Shown: positions 47,325 through 60,619 of the stretch, in pieces | Numbering within the stretch: position 1 is the stretch's first letter | Layout of the letters: each line of letters opens with the position of its first letter | Assembly (NCBI GenBank): GCA_002245135.1 | Contig: NGBS01001169.1 | Coordinates: forward strand, 1 to 64,000 | Length of the DNA stretch: 64,000 nt | Reading direction: 5' to 3' | DNA from: Proteromonas lacertae | Lineage: Eukaryota; Sar; Bigyra; Opalinata; Proteromonadidae | Program-made: the position numbers and the translations under genes | The notes under the pieces: model-generated | The model's database searches: none | Told to the model about the DNA's origin: nothing | The model's input: only the letters and a program-made list of their open reading frames with translations

Positions 47325-48849
47325 ACAAGCAATAGTATCATTATTTGGCAATGATATTCCTCCTCTACAGATCCCTTCACTTTTCCATTTATAATAAACA
47401 TCTTTATACGCTTTAATACCAGTACATTCACCTTCTTCAATGACAATTTCATAATCATCAACTTTACAATCGACTAACTCCATATCTACTGGTAATAATA
47501 AAGTACTAAAACATTCATAATTATCACCGTTTGGAGTTAATGTTATAACTAATGTTGAATCTATTGCTTTTTGAATATCAATTGAGAACTTCAATTCCTT
47601 TTCACTATTTGGTTCTAAACTAATTTGATCTGCTTCAATATTAACTAAATGAATATAATCAGGCATTGCTAATGAACTATCTAATTTAAAAGTACCAGTA
47701 TTCTTCAATTTAACAGCAGAATAACTAATTTTCTCATTAGTTGAATAATTGAACTGTAATATATCAGGTTCTATTTTCCAACTAGCACCATGTAATGTTG
47801 TTATTGGTATAGCAGCACATAATGCATATTGATAATCCTTTTCTAAAGCCCATGAAACATAATAATCAGTATCATCCAATTTAGAATGGATTAATGTATG
47901 ATCTTCTAAGTCTTTCTTTATAATTTCACCAATATCTTTAAATCCTGTTGGTGACATGATAATAAATGCTTTATTAGAATGATACAGTGATACAATATCT
48001 GTTTTATTATCAAATATTAAATTAACAGTCCTATTAGTAGCAGCAACAACACTGTAATCATACAACGAAATAACAAAACTAAAACCTTCATCTTTTGGTT
48101 TATCTGCAACAATATCACCAAATATCAAATTCAAATCAATGTCAATAATTAACTGACCATAATATGAGTCATCTACATATAAAGGATGTATATATTCTGT
48201 CATTAGTTTTTGCACTAAAGCATCATAAGTCGGTCTTGTCCATCTTGCTTCTGGTCTTACTCCATCTATTTCAATAAACTCTTTGTATGGCAATAAAAAG
48301 TAATGCCACATATTCTGGGGAAAACCACAAGCAAAATAAGTTGGCAATCTATTACGGTTATTGTATAATTTACCACATAATAAATGCTTTACACCAATTA
48401 ATACCCAAGCTGCTAAAGCACCTGCAGTAGAATTGATCATTAGGGGCAGAAGATAGTTTAGATTCAATACTACCTTTTTCATATCTTCATCTAACTTACC
48501 TTCAACATATGGAGGAGATGGTAAATCAGTTAAAGTATCGTTGATATAACCTATTGGATAGGTAAAATCTATAATGTAATTCATATAGGTAGTATTAGGA
48601 AACAGAGTTTGATTACATTTCGAAAAGTTATATTCAATGTTACTAGGTTCCATATCCCAAATGGTGTCAGCTATATTGTCAATCCATCTCTTTGCACTAT
48701 CATAATCTCTAGTTTTGGCATAGAGTTCGTTTGACAAATCTCTTTTTAATGCTGACTCAGCACAATATCTAACCCTATTTCGATTATATAGTTCAATAAT
48801 GATACTGCAAAGACAAACACCATAAAAAGGGAAACACTATAAACCACAT
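45598..48849 (-). CDS. Cache-like sensor / 7TM / RGS receptor
   Basis: Predicted receptor combining ligand sensing and G-protein inactivation. Start MWFIVFPFYGVCLCSIIIE, a signal anchor, requires skipping one C of the CCC (48829-48831 as GGG on the plus strand). The ectodomain of about 480 residues has a dCache-like core (YGQLIIDIDLNLIFGDI, SFVISLYDYSVVAATNR, AFIIMSPTGF) and a Cys-rich end (CFSTLLLPVDMELVDCK, GECTGIKAYKDVYYKW, GICRGG) like class C GPCRs. Seven helices follow, with IQVTTIIVVIFCILN, AFFISCEIGYLFMIIALIMY and LVPTIILEALIIYFVSPYF. The RGS domain begins TQSFFKHVLTDPIMRYYLKK and contains EENMVFWEAVTELRA and ACRSID-like GCRSIDIFDEP. The tail is Ser/Thr-rich. Introns include a TA repeat at 47290-47320. 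Confidence 0.8.
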
Positions 48850-49188
48850 GAATGAAAAACGAAAAAAGAAATGAAACGGTTATATTTTTATTTCATTTGT
48901 TCATCAGTTAGATAAAATTAAGAAGTTTTGTAGTAAATTCTATTGATTTAGCATATCAAAAAATATATAATTCTTTAAAATTTCTTGGCATCTTACTATA
49001 TGCAGTAAGTGTGATTATTCTTTTATGCAATGCAAATTTATGTTTAATGAAATAAAACAATAGATTATTTTCATCATAAAAACTACTCTGTATTGGCTAA
49101 ATCGATAAAATCATTTTAGATTATCAAGCCTCAAATCAAACTCCAAATCAAGCTTTTAGATTGTTTTTTGTTTTTGATTTTTAAGGTC
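48850..49188. other. Intergenic spacer between receptor and NDUFS5 genes
   Basis: 339 bp between divergent starts with no credible coding frame. Two TCAAGC elements lie near the right gene (TATCAAGCCTCAA near 49122-49135 and ATCAAGCTTTT at 49147-49157). The rest is AT-rich without visible repeats. Confidence 0.5.
49147..49157 (+). promoter_or_regulatory. ATCAAGCTTTT element upstream of NDUFS5
   Basis: 32-42 nt before the start codon at 49189, with a second partial copy about 20 nt further upstream. Matches the recurring TCAAGC(T/C)T core. Confidence 0.45.
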
Positions 49189-49561
49189 ATGTCTAGTGGC
49201 TTTGGGACTCACGGCAGTGTTGGCCGTTGCTATTACTTCTGGAGAAATTATTCAGAATGCATTGTATTTGTTGTGTTTGTTTTACTTAAATATAGACTAA
49301 ATGTGAAGATCCATCTGAATGTAAAAACCTCCATGAAGATTATCATGAATGTTTACATCATACAAAAGAAGTAAATATTGCAATTGTTATGTCTTTATAT
49401 AGAAATTAAAAATGAACGCTATTGAACTTCAAAGACGTCGTGTATTTGATATAATGAAACAAATGGACAAAGCTAAGAAAGCTCAAGAGAAGAAAGCTAT
49501 TCATGACCAAGTAGAACAAAATTGGAGAGAAAGACAGCATAGACAGAAAAAAGAAAACTAA
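49189..49561 (+). CDS. NDUFS5: Mitochondrial complex I subunit NDUFS5
   Basis: Small accessory subunit of NADH:ubiquinone oxidoreductase, imported into the intermembrane space. Exons 49189-49263, 49296-49370 and 49403-49561 give 102 residues. The start MSSGFGTHGSVGRCYYFWRN matches the plant/fungal form. Twin CX9C pattern: C-YYFWRNYSE-C, then C-EDPSE-C and C-KNLHEDYHE-C, the CHCH fold oxidised by Mia40. LHEDYHECLHHTKE is diagnostic. The C-terminal helix is charged (LQRRRVFDIMKQMDKAKKAQ). Introns: GTATTTGTTG...TATAG and GTAAATATTG...ATATAG. Its presence indicates a respiratory mitochondrion in this organism. Confidence 0.92.
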
Positions 49562-49687
49562 ATTAGTTTTTTTGTAATAATTATTATTTACTTTTTTTAA
49601 GAACTATTTTTCAAAGTAAAAAAAAAGTAAATTCATAAAAACAAACACACACACACAAAGATACTAACTCCAAAGAATTATTTAGAC

Positions 49688-51184
49688 TTATAATTCTCCT
49701 TCAGAACCTTCTTCACCAACTGAATTAACAGCATTCTTCTTAAGGAAGTCAACCATAGCATCAACTGTTCGATCACCTTCAAAATCAAGAACTTTATTAT
49801 CAGCTGTGAATAATTTCAATGTTGGGAATCCTCTAATATTAACTTGTGGGTGATCTACTTCATTAGCTGTAGCATCCATCTCAGCAATAACGATCTTGTC
49901 ATTTCCTTTTAACTTCTTAGCTAAATCTTCATAGATTGGCTTTAAAGCTTTACAATGTCCACACCATGGTGCATAGAACTTCACCAATACATCTTTACCT
50001 TCAGCTAAAGCAATTGAATCGAATGTTTTACCTACAATCTTATATACTGGTTCTTCTTGTTTCTCTGGGATTGGTTCTGATTTTAAGAAAATTGTTAATT
50101 TTCCTTCAATGAAATCTTCAACGAATTTCTTCATTTTTTCTACTGTATATTCAGTCTCTTCGTATTTGTATTTCTTACTTCCACCTTCCATCTTCACACC
50201 TACTAAAGCTGGTAAGGATGATTTCTCAACACCAAAATATTCATATAATCTAGATTCTGATTCTGGAACATGAATGAAGTAGAATTTACCTTGGAATTCT
50301 TTGGCTACAGCTGTGAATGCATCTTTTACACTTTCATATTTAGAATCTTCAGTAAAGATTAACATATGTTGATGTAATTTGACATTTGGAGCGAATATCT
50401 TTTTGGCGGTATCTTGATTGAAATCAACAACAATTGGTAATTCATTCTTCAATATAAAGTCATTAACTTCATCTTTGTTATTAATATCTCCTTCGAATTT
50501 GATTGTGTATGGTTCATAGTTAGTGTAGATCACTAAACCTGGGAAGGAAATACCTGCTGCTTTAGCTGCTGATTCATCATTTACATAACCGAATGATAAA
50601 TCTTCGAATGATGTAGCAACTGATACGTATGTCTTGTCTTCATCACTGTCTGCTTTGAAAGCAGCTACAACTGTTACATCAGCGGTTTTCTTGAAATTGG
50701 TGACTTCTTCAGCTGTTAATAATAATTTCGCTACTGGACCAGTCTTCTTTTTCATGAACTTTACGATATCTTCTTTAGTTCTACCTCCTTCATAGTCAAT
50801 GACTGTATCTCCTCTTAAAAACTTAACTGTTGGGAATCCTTGAATATTGAACTTTGTTGCTAATTGTTTTTCTACTGTACAATCAACTTGAGCTAAATAG
50901 ACTGGTGGGTCTAATTGTTTCAATTCTGCAGCAGCTTTTGCATATTCAGGTGCAAGTCTCTTACAATGTCCACACCACTATTAAGATTAATTGTTTAAAA
51001 TTATACTGGAGCATAGAATTTGACTAGAACCATTCCAAGTTCTTTAAGAGCTTCATCAAAGTTATCATCGGTTAAAATAATAACATCATCCTCTTCTTTG
51101 TACTATTTATATCTTAATATTCTATTATACGTTGTGAGCTGACACAATCAAAGCAAGAAGTGCGAACACTAAGAAACTTTTCAT
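49688..51184 (-). CDS. Protein disulfide isomerase (a-b-b'-a')
   Basis: ER oxidoreductase. A signal peptide MKSFLVFALLALIVSAHN is encoded by exon 1, followed by GTATAATAGA...AATAG; a second intron (GTATAATTTT...AATAG) splits the first active site after KFYAP. Two CGHC sites: WCGHCKRLAPEYAKAA in domain a and FYAPWCGHCKALKPIYEDL in domain a'. Cis-proline motifs GFPTVKFL and RGFPTLKLF are present. The middle b-b' region has FPGLVIYTNYEPYTIKF and LPALVGVKME. Total about 470 residues, usual for PDI. The C-terminus ends GSEGEL, so the ER retrieval signal is xGEL rather than KDEL/HDEL. Codon use is more C-rich than neighbours, consistent with high expression. No frame error. Confidence 0.93.
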
Positions 51185-51451
51185 CTATAGAATAATAAAT
51201 TGATTGCATATTGAATTTTTGAGTAATATAAAATATAAAATAAAGAGAATAAAATACTTTTTAAAAGATTAATGAAAAAAAGTATAGTGATTTTATGTTT
51301 AATCAAACAAAACAATTGTAACTATTTGATTGGGCTTGTGTTAAGACAACGTATTTATTGCATGTATTTAGTGTATTATATGTATGAAAGAACAAAAAAT
51401 CTATTTTAGTATTGCATTAATCATTAAAATTGTAATATATATGAAGAATTG

Positions 51452-54400
51452 TTAGAATACATCAAGGTGCGGAATTCTATTCAGATTATTCATTTTCTTT
51501 ATATTTTCATAATTAGTTGTTCTAAGATTTAATTTTTCAAGCTTAGGCATGAATCCAACAGCTTTATTCAAATTTGTTAACACATCTTCTTCAATGTTAT
51601 TTCCAGCAAGACTCAATACCTTTAATTTGGTGACCGTTTTTAAAGAGTCACATAAATCACTAATACTTTCTTTATCAATAGAAATAGATGCTAAATTAAG
51701 AACTTCAAGATATGAAAGCTTGTTTAAAACTGAACATAAACTAGCTATTCCAACATCTTTTATTTTTGTTGCTATATATTGTATAATAATACAATTAAAT
51801 ACAATCTAAGTTTAATGCTTTCAAATGTGGCAATGATGTAAGGTTATTAACTAATTCAGATATTCCATGGTTGTTTATAATTGATTGAATATCTGGAACA
51901 TCTGTTGAATCAACAATTCTCATTAATACTTTTCTTCTAACTGACTTATCATTTTCCTGCTGTTTCAATGTATTGAATTGTTCTAAGAAATGGGTAATGA
52001 TCATAATTTCTTCATTTGTAAATGCGTCTGACACTACATTTTATAATATTACTATAAAATTAATAAATACATTCTTCAGCAGATACTTTATATTCAGCAA
52101 ATTTTCTATAAAATCCTTCAATAAATATGTCATTCACCTCATTATCTTTTAACATTCCAATGATAGTATTTATATTAACAAGAAGACTTCCATAGGTATT
52201 TCCATTGCTATCAATAACAGTATGAATATCTGATTCATTAACCAATTCAAATAAATCTCTATTACCTTTTTCTCCTTTTAACCCTAACAACAAACTAATT
52301 AGACAAAATTTGTCAATTTCTACTGCTATAATTGAACATAAAGATAAGAATGTGTTATTATACATGGAGGAGTATTGAAAACTTGTCTTATAATTTCTGC
52401 TACAGGATCTAATGAAGACCGAAATAACCTTTCACCTTCTGTAGATATACTATTTTTTATAATTAACATTTTATTTAATAAATTATTAATATGTTGCATT
52501 TCTATATATATATAATATATAAATCACATTATACGAATATGCAACTTATGTTTCATTTGTCTATATAAATCATTGAATTTATAGAGTGAATTAATACATC
52601 CACTCTCTATTTTGTTATCTACATATTATATTACAATTTATATTTTAATACAATCTAGTTTAAGTGATTCAAGGTTTGATATATATTTTAGATTCTTACT
52701 TAAATTTTCAATTCCTGCTGATGCAATTTCATTAGATTGTATATTCAACTTCTTCAATGAATTTAATCCTGAAAATGATTCTGCAATGTAAGAAAATCCT
52801 AAATCTCCCATTTTATTGCAGTTTATGTTTAATATTTCTAGCGAATGTAAATGTTTCAATCCATCTTTTAGTGAATTACATCCAATAACACCAATATTAT
52901 TGTCTATTTATAGTTTATATTAGTAAATAATTAATACAATCAAGACTAATCAATCTCAACTTCTGCAATGCAGTAAAATGTTCAACAAGAGCAGAAACAC
53001 CTTCATCACCAATAAAATTTCCTATAACAGTAGATAAAAAAATGATTACTTTCAATTGATAATTCTTCTAAATCAGTTAAATACATTAAACCTTTAGATA
53101 GTCCATATGCTCCAATAAACTTCAATTTATTGACTAAAAAATATAACATAATAAACATACAGTCAATGTCAAGAAATCTGAGATGAGGAATATACTTGAA
53201 ATTATCAAAAAGTCCAATATCTGATTTATCTTCTATTTCATTGTGATCTAATCTCAAATTCACCAACTTACTGATATATTTCAGATTCATTAATAAGGAA
53301 TCTAAACCAGGATTAGCAATCTCATTGTCTAAATAATATGATAGATTTAATAAGAATACAACTCAACTGAAGAATAGATAAATGAGGCAATGATGAAAAT
53401 TGATTTGAAATAAACTTCATTCCATCATCGCCAATGTGACAAGAATCTAAATTCAATTGAATTAACTGATTTATAGATAATAAACATCTACTTAATACTG
53501 ATGATCCATTTCCATAAATATCATTATCTACAATTAATAAAGAATACAAATATATATACAATCCAAATCTAATACTTCTAATGAAGTAATATTAGATATG
53601 CTGTTTTTGAAAATATCAATCGCAGAATCATTCATTCCATTATCTTCGATGTATAATTCTTTGATATTCTTCAGATAAGATAAAATATTGCAGAAATGAG
53701 TTATATCATCAATACTAAATTCGTTATGAGATACATTTATCTTTTCTAAATCTGTTAAGCTTTTAAGTGATTCACAAAGTCCTTTCATTGATTCTGTAGA
53801 AAAATGTAGACTTTCAACATTTAAATCTTGTAATGATGTAATTGCAGAGAGAGAGCTAAAATCAATAAATGAGTTAAATTGAGTGGTATTAACTATAATA
53901 TAATGTATACAAAAAATACAGCTTATGTTTAGAGTTTGAAGTTTATTACAATTCTTAAGAGATTCTAATAGTTTCTGAATTCCAGTTGCTGATAGGTTAT
54001 TATCCATTACAGATAAATGCATCAAATTGATAGAACTAAGTAGAATAAGCTTTATACCATCTACTAAATCATCTCCTATTTCATTATCTATGTTTAATAA
54101 ATAGTCAAATAGTTATACAATCTAAATTAATTGATTGGATATTTTTGATGTTAGGTAATGAATGAATAAAATTTGTAAGCAATTCATTTGTTAAGCCAGT
54201 CTCTATTTTAGAAAATATAAAATTATATATATATATATATACTATCCATATTAAGTTCTGTAATATTATAGAGGTTATGTGCTATATATAATAATGACTT
54301 TGCAGAAAATTTGAATTTTATAGTTGGTAGTTCAGACATAAATTTGTTTTTTTCTGTCATTTCTTCTAATTTCAATTCTTTTGCTGGAATTAATGAGTTC

Positions 54401-55666
54401 TTTACACTAAACTTTTTAATTGGTAAATATTTTACAACTGGAAATAAAAATGGGTAATACTTATTACATATATTATAGTCAACATAATAATTCCACTCTT
54501 TAATATTAGTAATTTGACTAAATATATCTTCATGGTAAAAATTATTTAACTTAAGCTCATCAATTATGCTTGGATTATAACTATATAATCTTAATAATAG
54601 CAAAAACTGATTTGTATAATGATGAATATTAAACGAATTAATCAACAATCTGATATAATCTTCACATGAAAAAATAGACTTAACATAACCTTCACATTCA
54701 ATATCAGAATTGATATTCTTTAATGACAATACCATTTGAAATTGACTAATTATATCTTTACTATATGGATCAATTTCATCATATATTAAATCTACAAGAT
54801 ATGATTTTTCATATAGTATATTTATATAATCCTTTAAGTTATCAATTGTTACATGTTGATCAATATTACGTATAATGTTTATAAACAACAATAATATAAA
54901 TTTATTACTGATACATTTATACAAATACTTGTTATTTACTGATTCTTTTTTGTATAGCTGAGTTATACTAATATCATTGTTATAATACTGTCCACTATAC
55001 ATATAAAACAATATTTGTCCAAAACTATAAACTGTTTTACTATCTTCATCCATTATTTTCGATTTATTCATATTAATATTATATTGTCCATTATATTCAT
55101 CATTTAATATATCAGTCTTTTCATTGATATAATCCACAAGAACTACTCTATTAATTTCATCCTTATATTCAACGATTGTGTTTGATTCTTTTAATTGTGA
55201 GTATATTTTATATTCTTTTAACTCTTCTAATCCCATTATTATGTCATTCAGATACTTATATTCATTTCTATCAGCTTCTGTTAAGGAACATCCTTCAATG
55301 AATTCTCTGAAAATTAGAATTTTGTTGTATTTCTTAGATTCACAATAGATACTTTTTAATATATACTTTCCTTCGTACAATTTCTATAAACAAATAATAT
55401 AATACACAAATACAGTCATTTCAGAATCACACTTTGAATTAATAATCTTCAAGACATATTTTTTATTGTCAATTGTCAATAAAAGACTTGTTTTAATCAT
55501 GTACATGTTAAGAACCTACAATAATTAATATAATATTTCATACGGTGATATCTTGTTCTTTTAACACCAAATCTGATGTTATATTATAAGATCTTTTTAT
55601 AGCATCTACAAAATCTGGTAAATCATTCAGAATTTGTTGAATACCATCCAAAATAAAGATTTTCAT
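51452..55666 (-). CDS. Pseudokinase-like / helical / leucine-rich repeat protein
   Basis: Large gene with about 16 exons, all joining in-frame. Start MKIFILDGIQQILNDLPDF. The N-terminal third resembles a protein kinase: KKYVLKIIN, ILIFREFIEGCSLTEAD, then SKTVYSFGQILFYMYSGQ (a helix-F-like pattern), but no HRD or DFG is visible, so it is probably a pseudokinase. Leucine-rich repeats of the ribonuclease-inhibitor type follow (LQTLNIS, LEVLDLD.NDIYG, LNLDSCHIGDDGMKFIS, LRLDHNEIEDKSD, LNINCNKMGDLGFSYI, LNIQSNEIASAGIENL). A helical stretch (LLLGLKGEKGNRDLFELVNE, AFTNEEIMIITHFLEQFNTL) separates the last repeats, which end IPHLDVF. Most LRR introns split the same codon in LD^S at phase 1. Function unknown; NLR-like sensing or scaffold role possible. 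Confidence 0.8.
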
Positions 55667-55673
55667 ATTTTGA

Positions 55674-55698
55674 ATATCAAGCAAGAATCCAAGCTTTA
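55674..55698. promoter_or_regulatory. Double TCAAGC/CCAAGC element in a 67-bp divergent promoter
   Basis: ATATCAAGCAAG and ATCCAAGCTTTAA lie between the divergent starts at 55666 and 55734. The whole intergenic region is 67 bp, so both genes must share it for transcription initiation. Confidence 0.5.
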
Positions 55699-55733
55699 AT
55701 TTATAAATGTAACGAATATATTTTAATTAAAAG

Positions 55734-57059
55734 ATGAATGACGTATTTATCCTTATCTACTGTGAATAGAAAAAGATAATTGTTTCTAAAGACAAAATTG
55801 ATGATTTTTCAAGTAGAAAAGATAAAAATAAAGTACAAAAAGTGACTTTTAAAGATTGTGGATTAAGTGACTTGAAAGTATTACATTATTTATAGTATTA
55901 GAAATTAAATTTATCTTTATTTGTCAATATAACATGGTTAGATTTGAGCAACAATAATTTAACAGGATCATCTTTGTTAGAATTAGCTAATCTACGAAAT
56001 ATAGATGTTTTGAATATATCTCACAACAAAATTAAATCAATACCTAAAGAACTAAGCAAAACCTTCTATAATGTAAAAGTATTAATTTCAATCACTACCA
56101 GTTGAATAGGCTTTAATAGCAAATGATAATGAAATAGAATCTGTTGTGTTTCTTGAATATCTTATCGTATATGATGCATTTAATTTATAATTAGGTTGTT
56201 AATACAATAGTATTAAGTCGTAATAATATAAAAGTAATAAAATCTGAAAATACAGATCATTTACAAGAATTAATCAAATTTTCAATGTAATAATTATATA
56301 TATATATATATATATATATAATATGTAAATAGATCTCATAATGATTTAATATCTTTTCCTCCATTCAAAAATTCGCCTCAATTAAAAGAATTGCGATTAA
56401 ATTCAAACAAAATATCAGAAATTCCAGAGAATATAATTTCAAAAATAAATAAACTAAAAATATTAGATATTGGTTCTAATTCTTTCAATAATATTCCTTC
56501 AATCTTTTCAATATTAAAATGTTTAGAGAATTTTACATTTACTGGAAATCCATATTGTTTAGAACATGAAGATTATGTATATTGATATTTATTGATTTAT
56601 ATTGATTTGGATAGAGAAATGAAATTATATCAAAAAATGGTTCAATAACAATAATTGATGGGATTAAAGCATCAAAGATGATAGGAAATAAAGAAAAAAG
56701 AATAACAAAGGAAGAATTTAAAGAAGAAGAAAAAGAAGAAGAAAAGAAGATGGAGAAGAAAGAAGAAAAGTCACATAAAAAGAAAGAAAAGAAAATAGTG
56801 GAAAAGGAGGTCGAAGAAACAAAACCTAAAAAAAGAGAGAATGAAGAGAGGAAGAAAGATGAATTAATTAAAGAAAAAAAGAGATCAAAAAAAGAAAAAA
56901 ATGTTGTAGTTGAAACAGATGTATTTTATATTTTCATGATTATATTATTATTAGCATACTGGAGTAATAAAAATAAAAGAATCTAAGAATAAACCAAAGA
57001 ACGTAAATTCATTTGATGAATTGATGAAGAAAAGTGGTGAAGAAATTGAAGGATGGTAA
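55734..57059 (+). CDS. Leucine-rich repeat protein with Lys/Glu-rich linker
   Basis: Start MND, then a 27-nt intron and KKIIVSKDKIDDFSSRK. LRRs: VTFKDCGLSDLK, ITWLDLSNNNLTGSSLLEL, IDVLNISHNKIKSIPKEL, LIANDNEIESV, TIVLSRNNIKVI, SHNDLISFPPF, LKELRLNSNKISEIPENI, LKILDIGSNSFNNIPSIF and an LRR cap FTFTGNPYCLEHEDY. These are SDS22-like or typical-type repeats. A highly charged region (KEEEKEEEKKMEKKEEKS) then a conserved-looking end TGVIKIKESK and NSFDELMKKSGEEIEGW. Introns are 24-60 nt (GTATTACATT...ATTAG is 24 nt; one near 56290 is a TA repeat). The small LRR-plus-charged-tail layout fits nuclear or ciliary LRR adaptors; not assigned further. Confidence 0.75.
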
Positions 57060-57140
57060 ATAATGATAATCGTTTTTTTGTTAGATAGATTATATTGAGT
57101 ATATAAAAATAACATATACATGAATTTATAAACTATTAAA

Positions 57141-57670
57141 TTAATCTAAATCATCTTCTTCATCTTCTCCTGAATCACACTGTATTGAATCATCACTAAT
57201 TTCATCATCCACAAGGAAACCATCACCAAAATCATATTCATTCTCTTCAGATTCACCACTTTCTGAATCATCTGAACTATTGTGTGGTTTTGGATAGTCA
57301 GAATCACCGGGATGACTATATTCTTTTTTGTGTTGTGGGTTTTTCCTATAGCAGTTAGCTCCATATTTACATGGAGGTCTTCTTTGTATTCTTCTTTTCT
57401 TATGTGGTTTCTATATCATTAAATTATTTTTCATACATTGTTATTAGTATTTTGAACTACTTTCTTATAATCCTGAGCTAAAAGAATAATAAGATTTAAA
57501 ATACGAATGGCAATAATGCTAGAAACTGAATCTCTAAATAAGGAAGGTCCAAGGAATCCTACAACATATTCTCATTATAAAATACCACAATTACATATTG
57601 GCGCGAAAGTGATCTGTGAACATATTGGACATTTCCATTCACCTTTATCATTGCATTTGACTGTATTCAT
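57141..57670 (-). CDS. Zinc-ribbon plus PBZ (poly-ADP-ribose-binding) finger protein
   Basis: Start MNTVKCNDKGEWKCPICSQI. A CPIC...CNCG mini zinc ribbon is followed by a 27-nt intron (GTATTTTATA...GTTGTAG), a second exon, then introns GTATTTTAAA...TTTTAG and GTATGAAAAA...GATATAG. The PBZ finger is unmistakable: RRPPCKYGANCYRKNPQHKK then EYSHPGDSDY (C-x5-C-x6-H-x5-H), as in APLF and CHFR, which bind poly(ADP-ribose) at DNA breaks. The C-terminus is acidic (SDDSESGESEENEYDFGDG, GEDEEDDLD). About 150 residues. It is far shorter than APLF and has no FHA domain. A nuclear PAR-reading role is inferred. Confidence 0.8.
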
Positions 57671-57825
57671 TTCTAAACTATAAAACCGGACCATATACCT
57701 CAAGGCTGAAGAAATAAAAATAAAAATGTCAAAATGACTGGTATTTACTTCGGTTTTAGTAATAATTACAATCCGTTTTATTATTTTTGAGTAATTGAGT
57801 AATTCGTAGGTTTCTATTTATAAAA

Positions 57826-60428
<2,603 letters not shown>

Positions 60429-60619
60429 TAGTAGTGTAATAAATAATCATATATTAGTTATATATATTGAAAAAGAAAAAAATGATTTGTGAAAAAAATG
60501 AAAATATTAATATTTTATTTAACTTATTATAATATTTTTTCTTTTTTATCCAGAAAAGTAGATTTAAGAAAAATAAAAAATAAACATCAACTAAATTTTA
60601 ATAACAACAAAAAACATAA

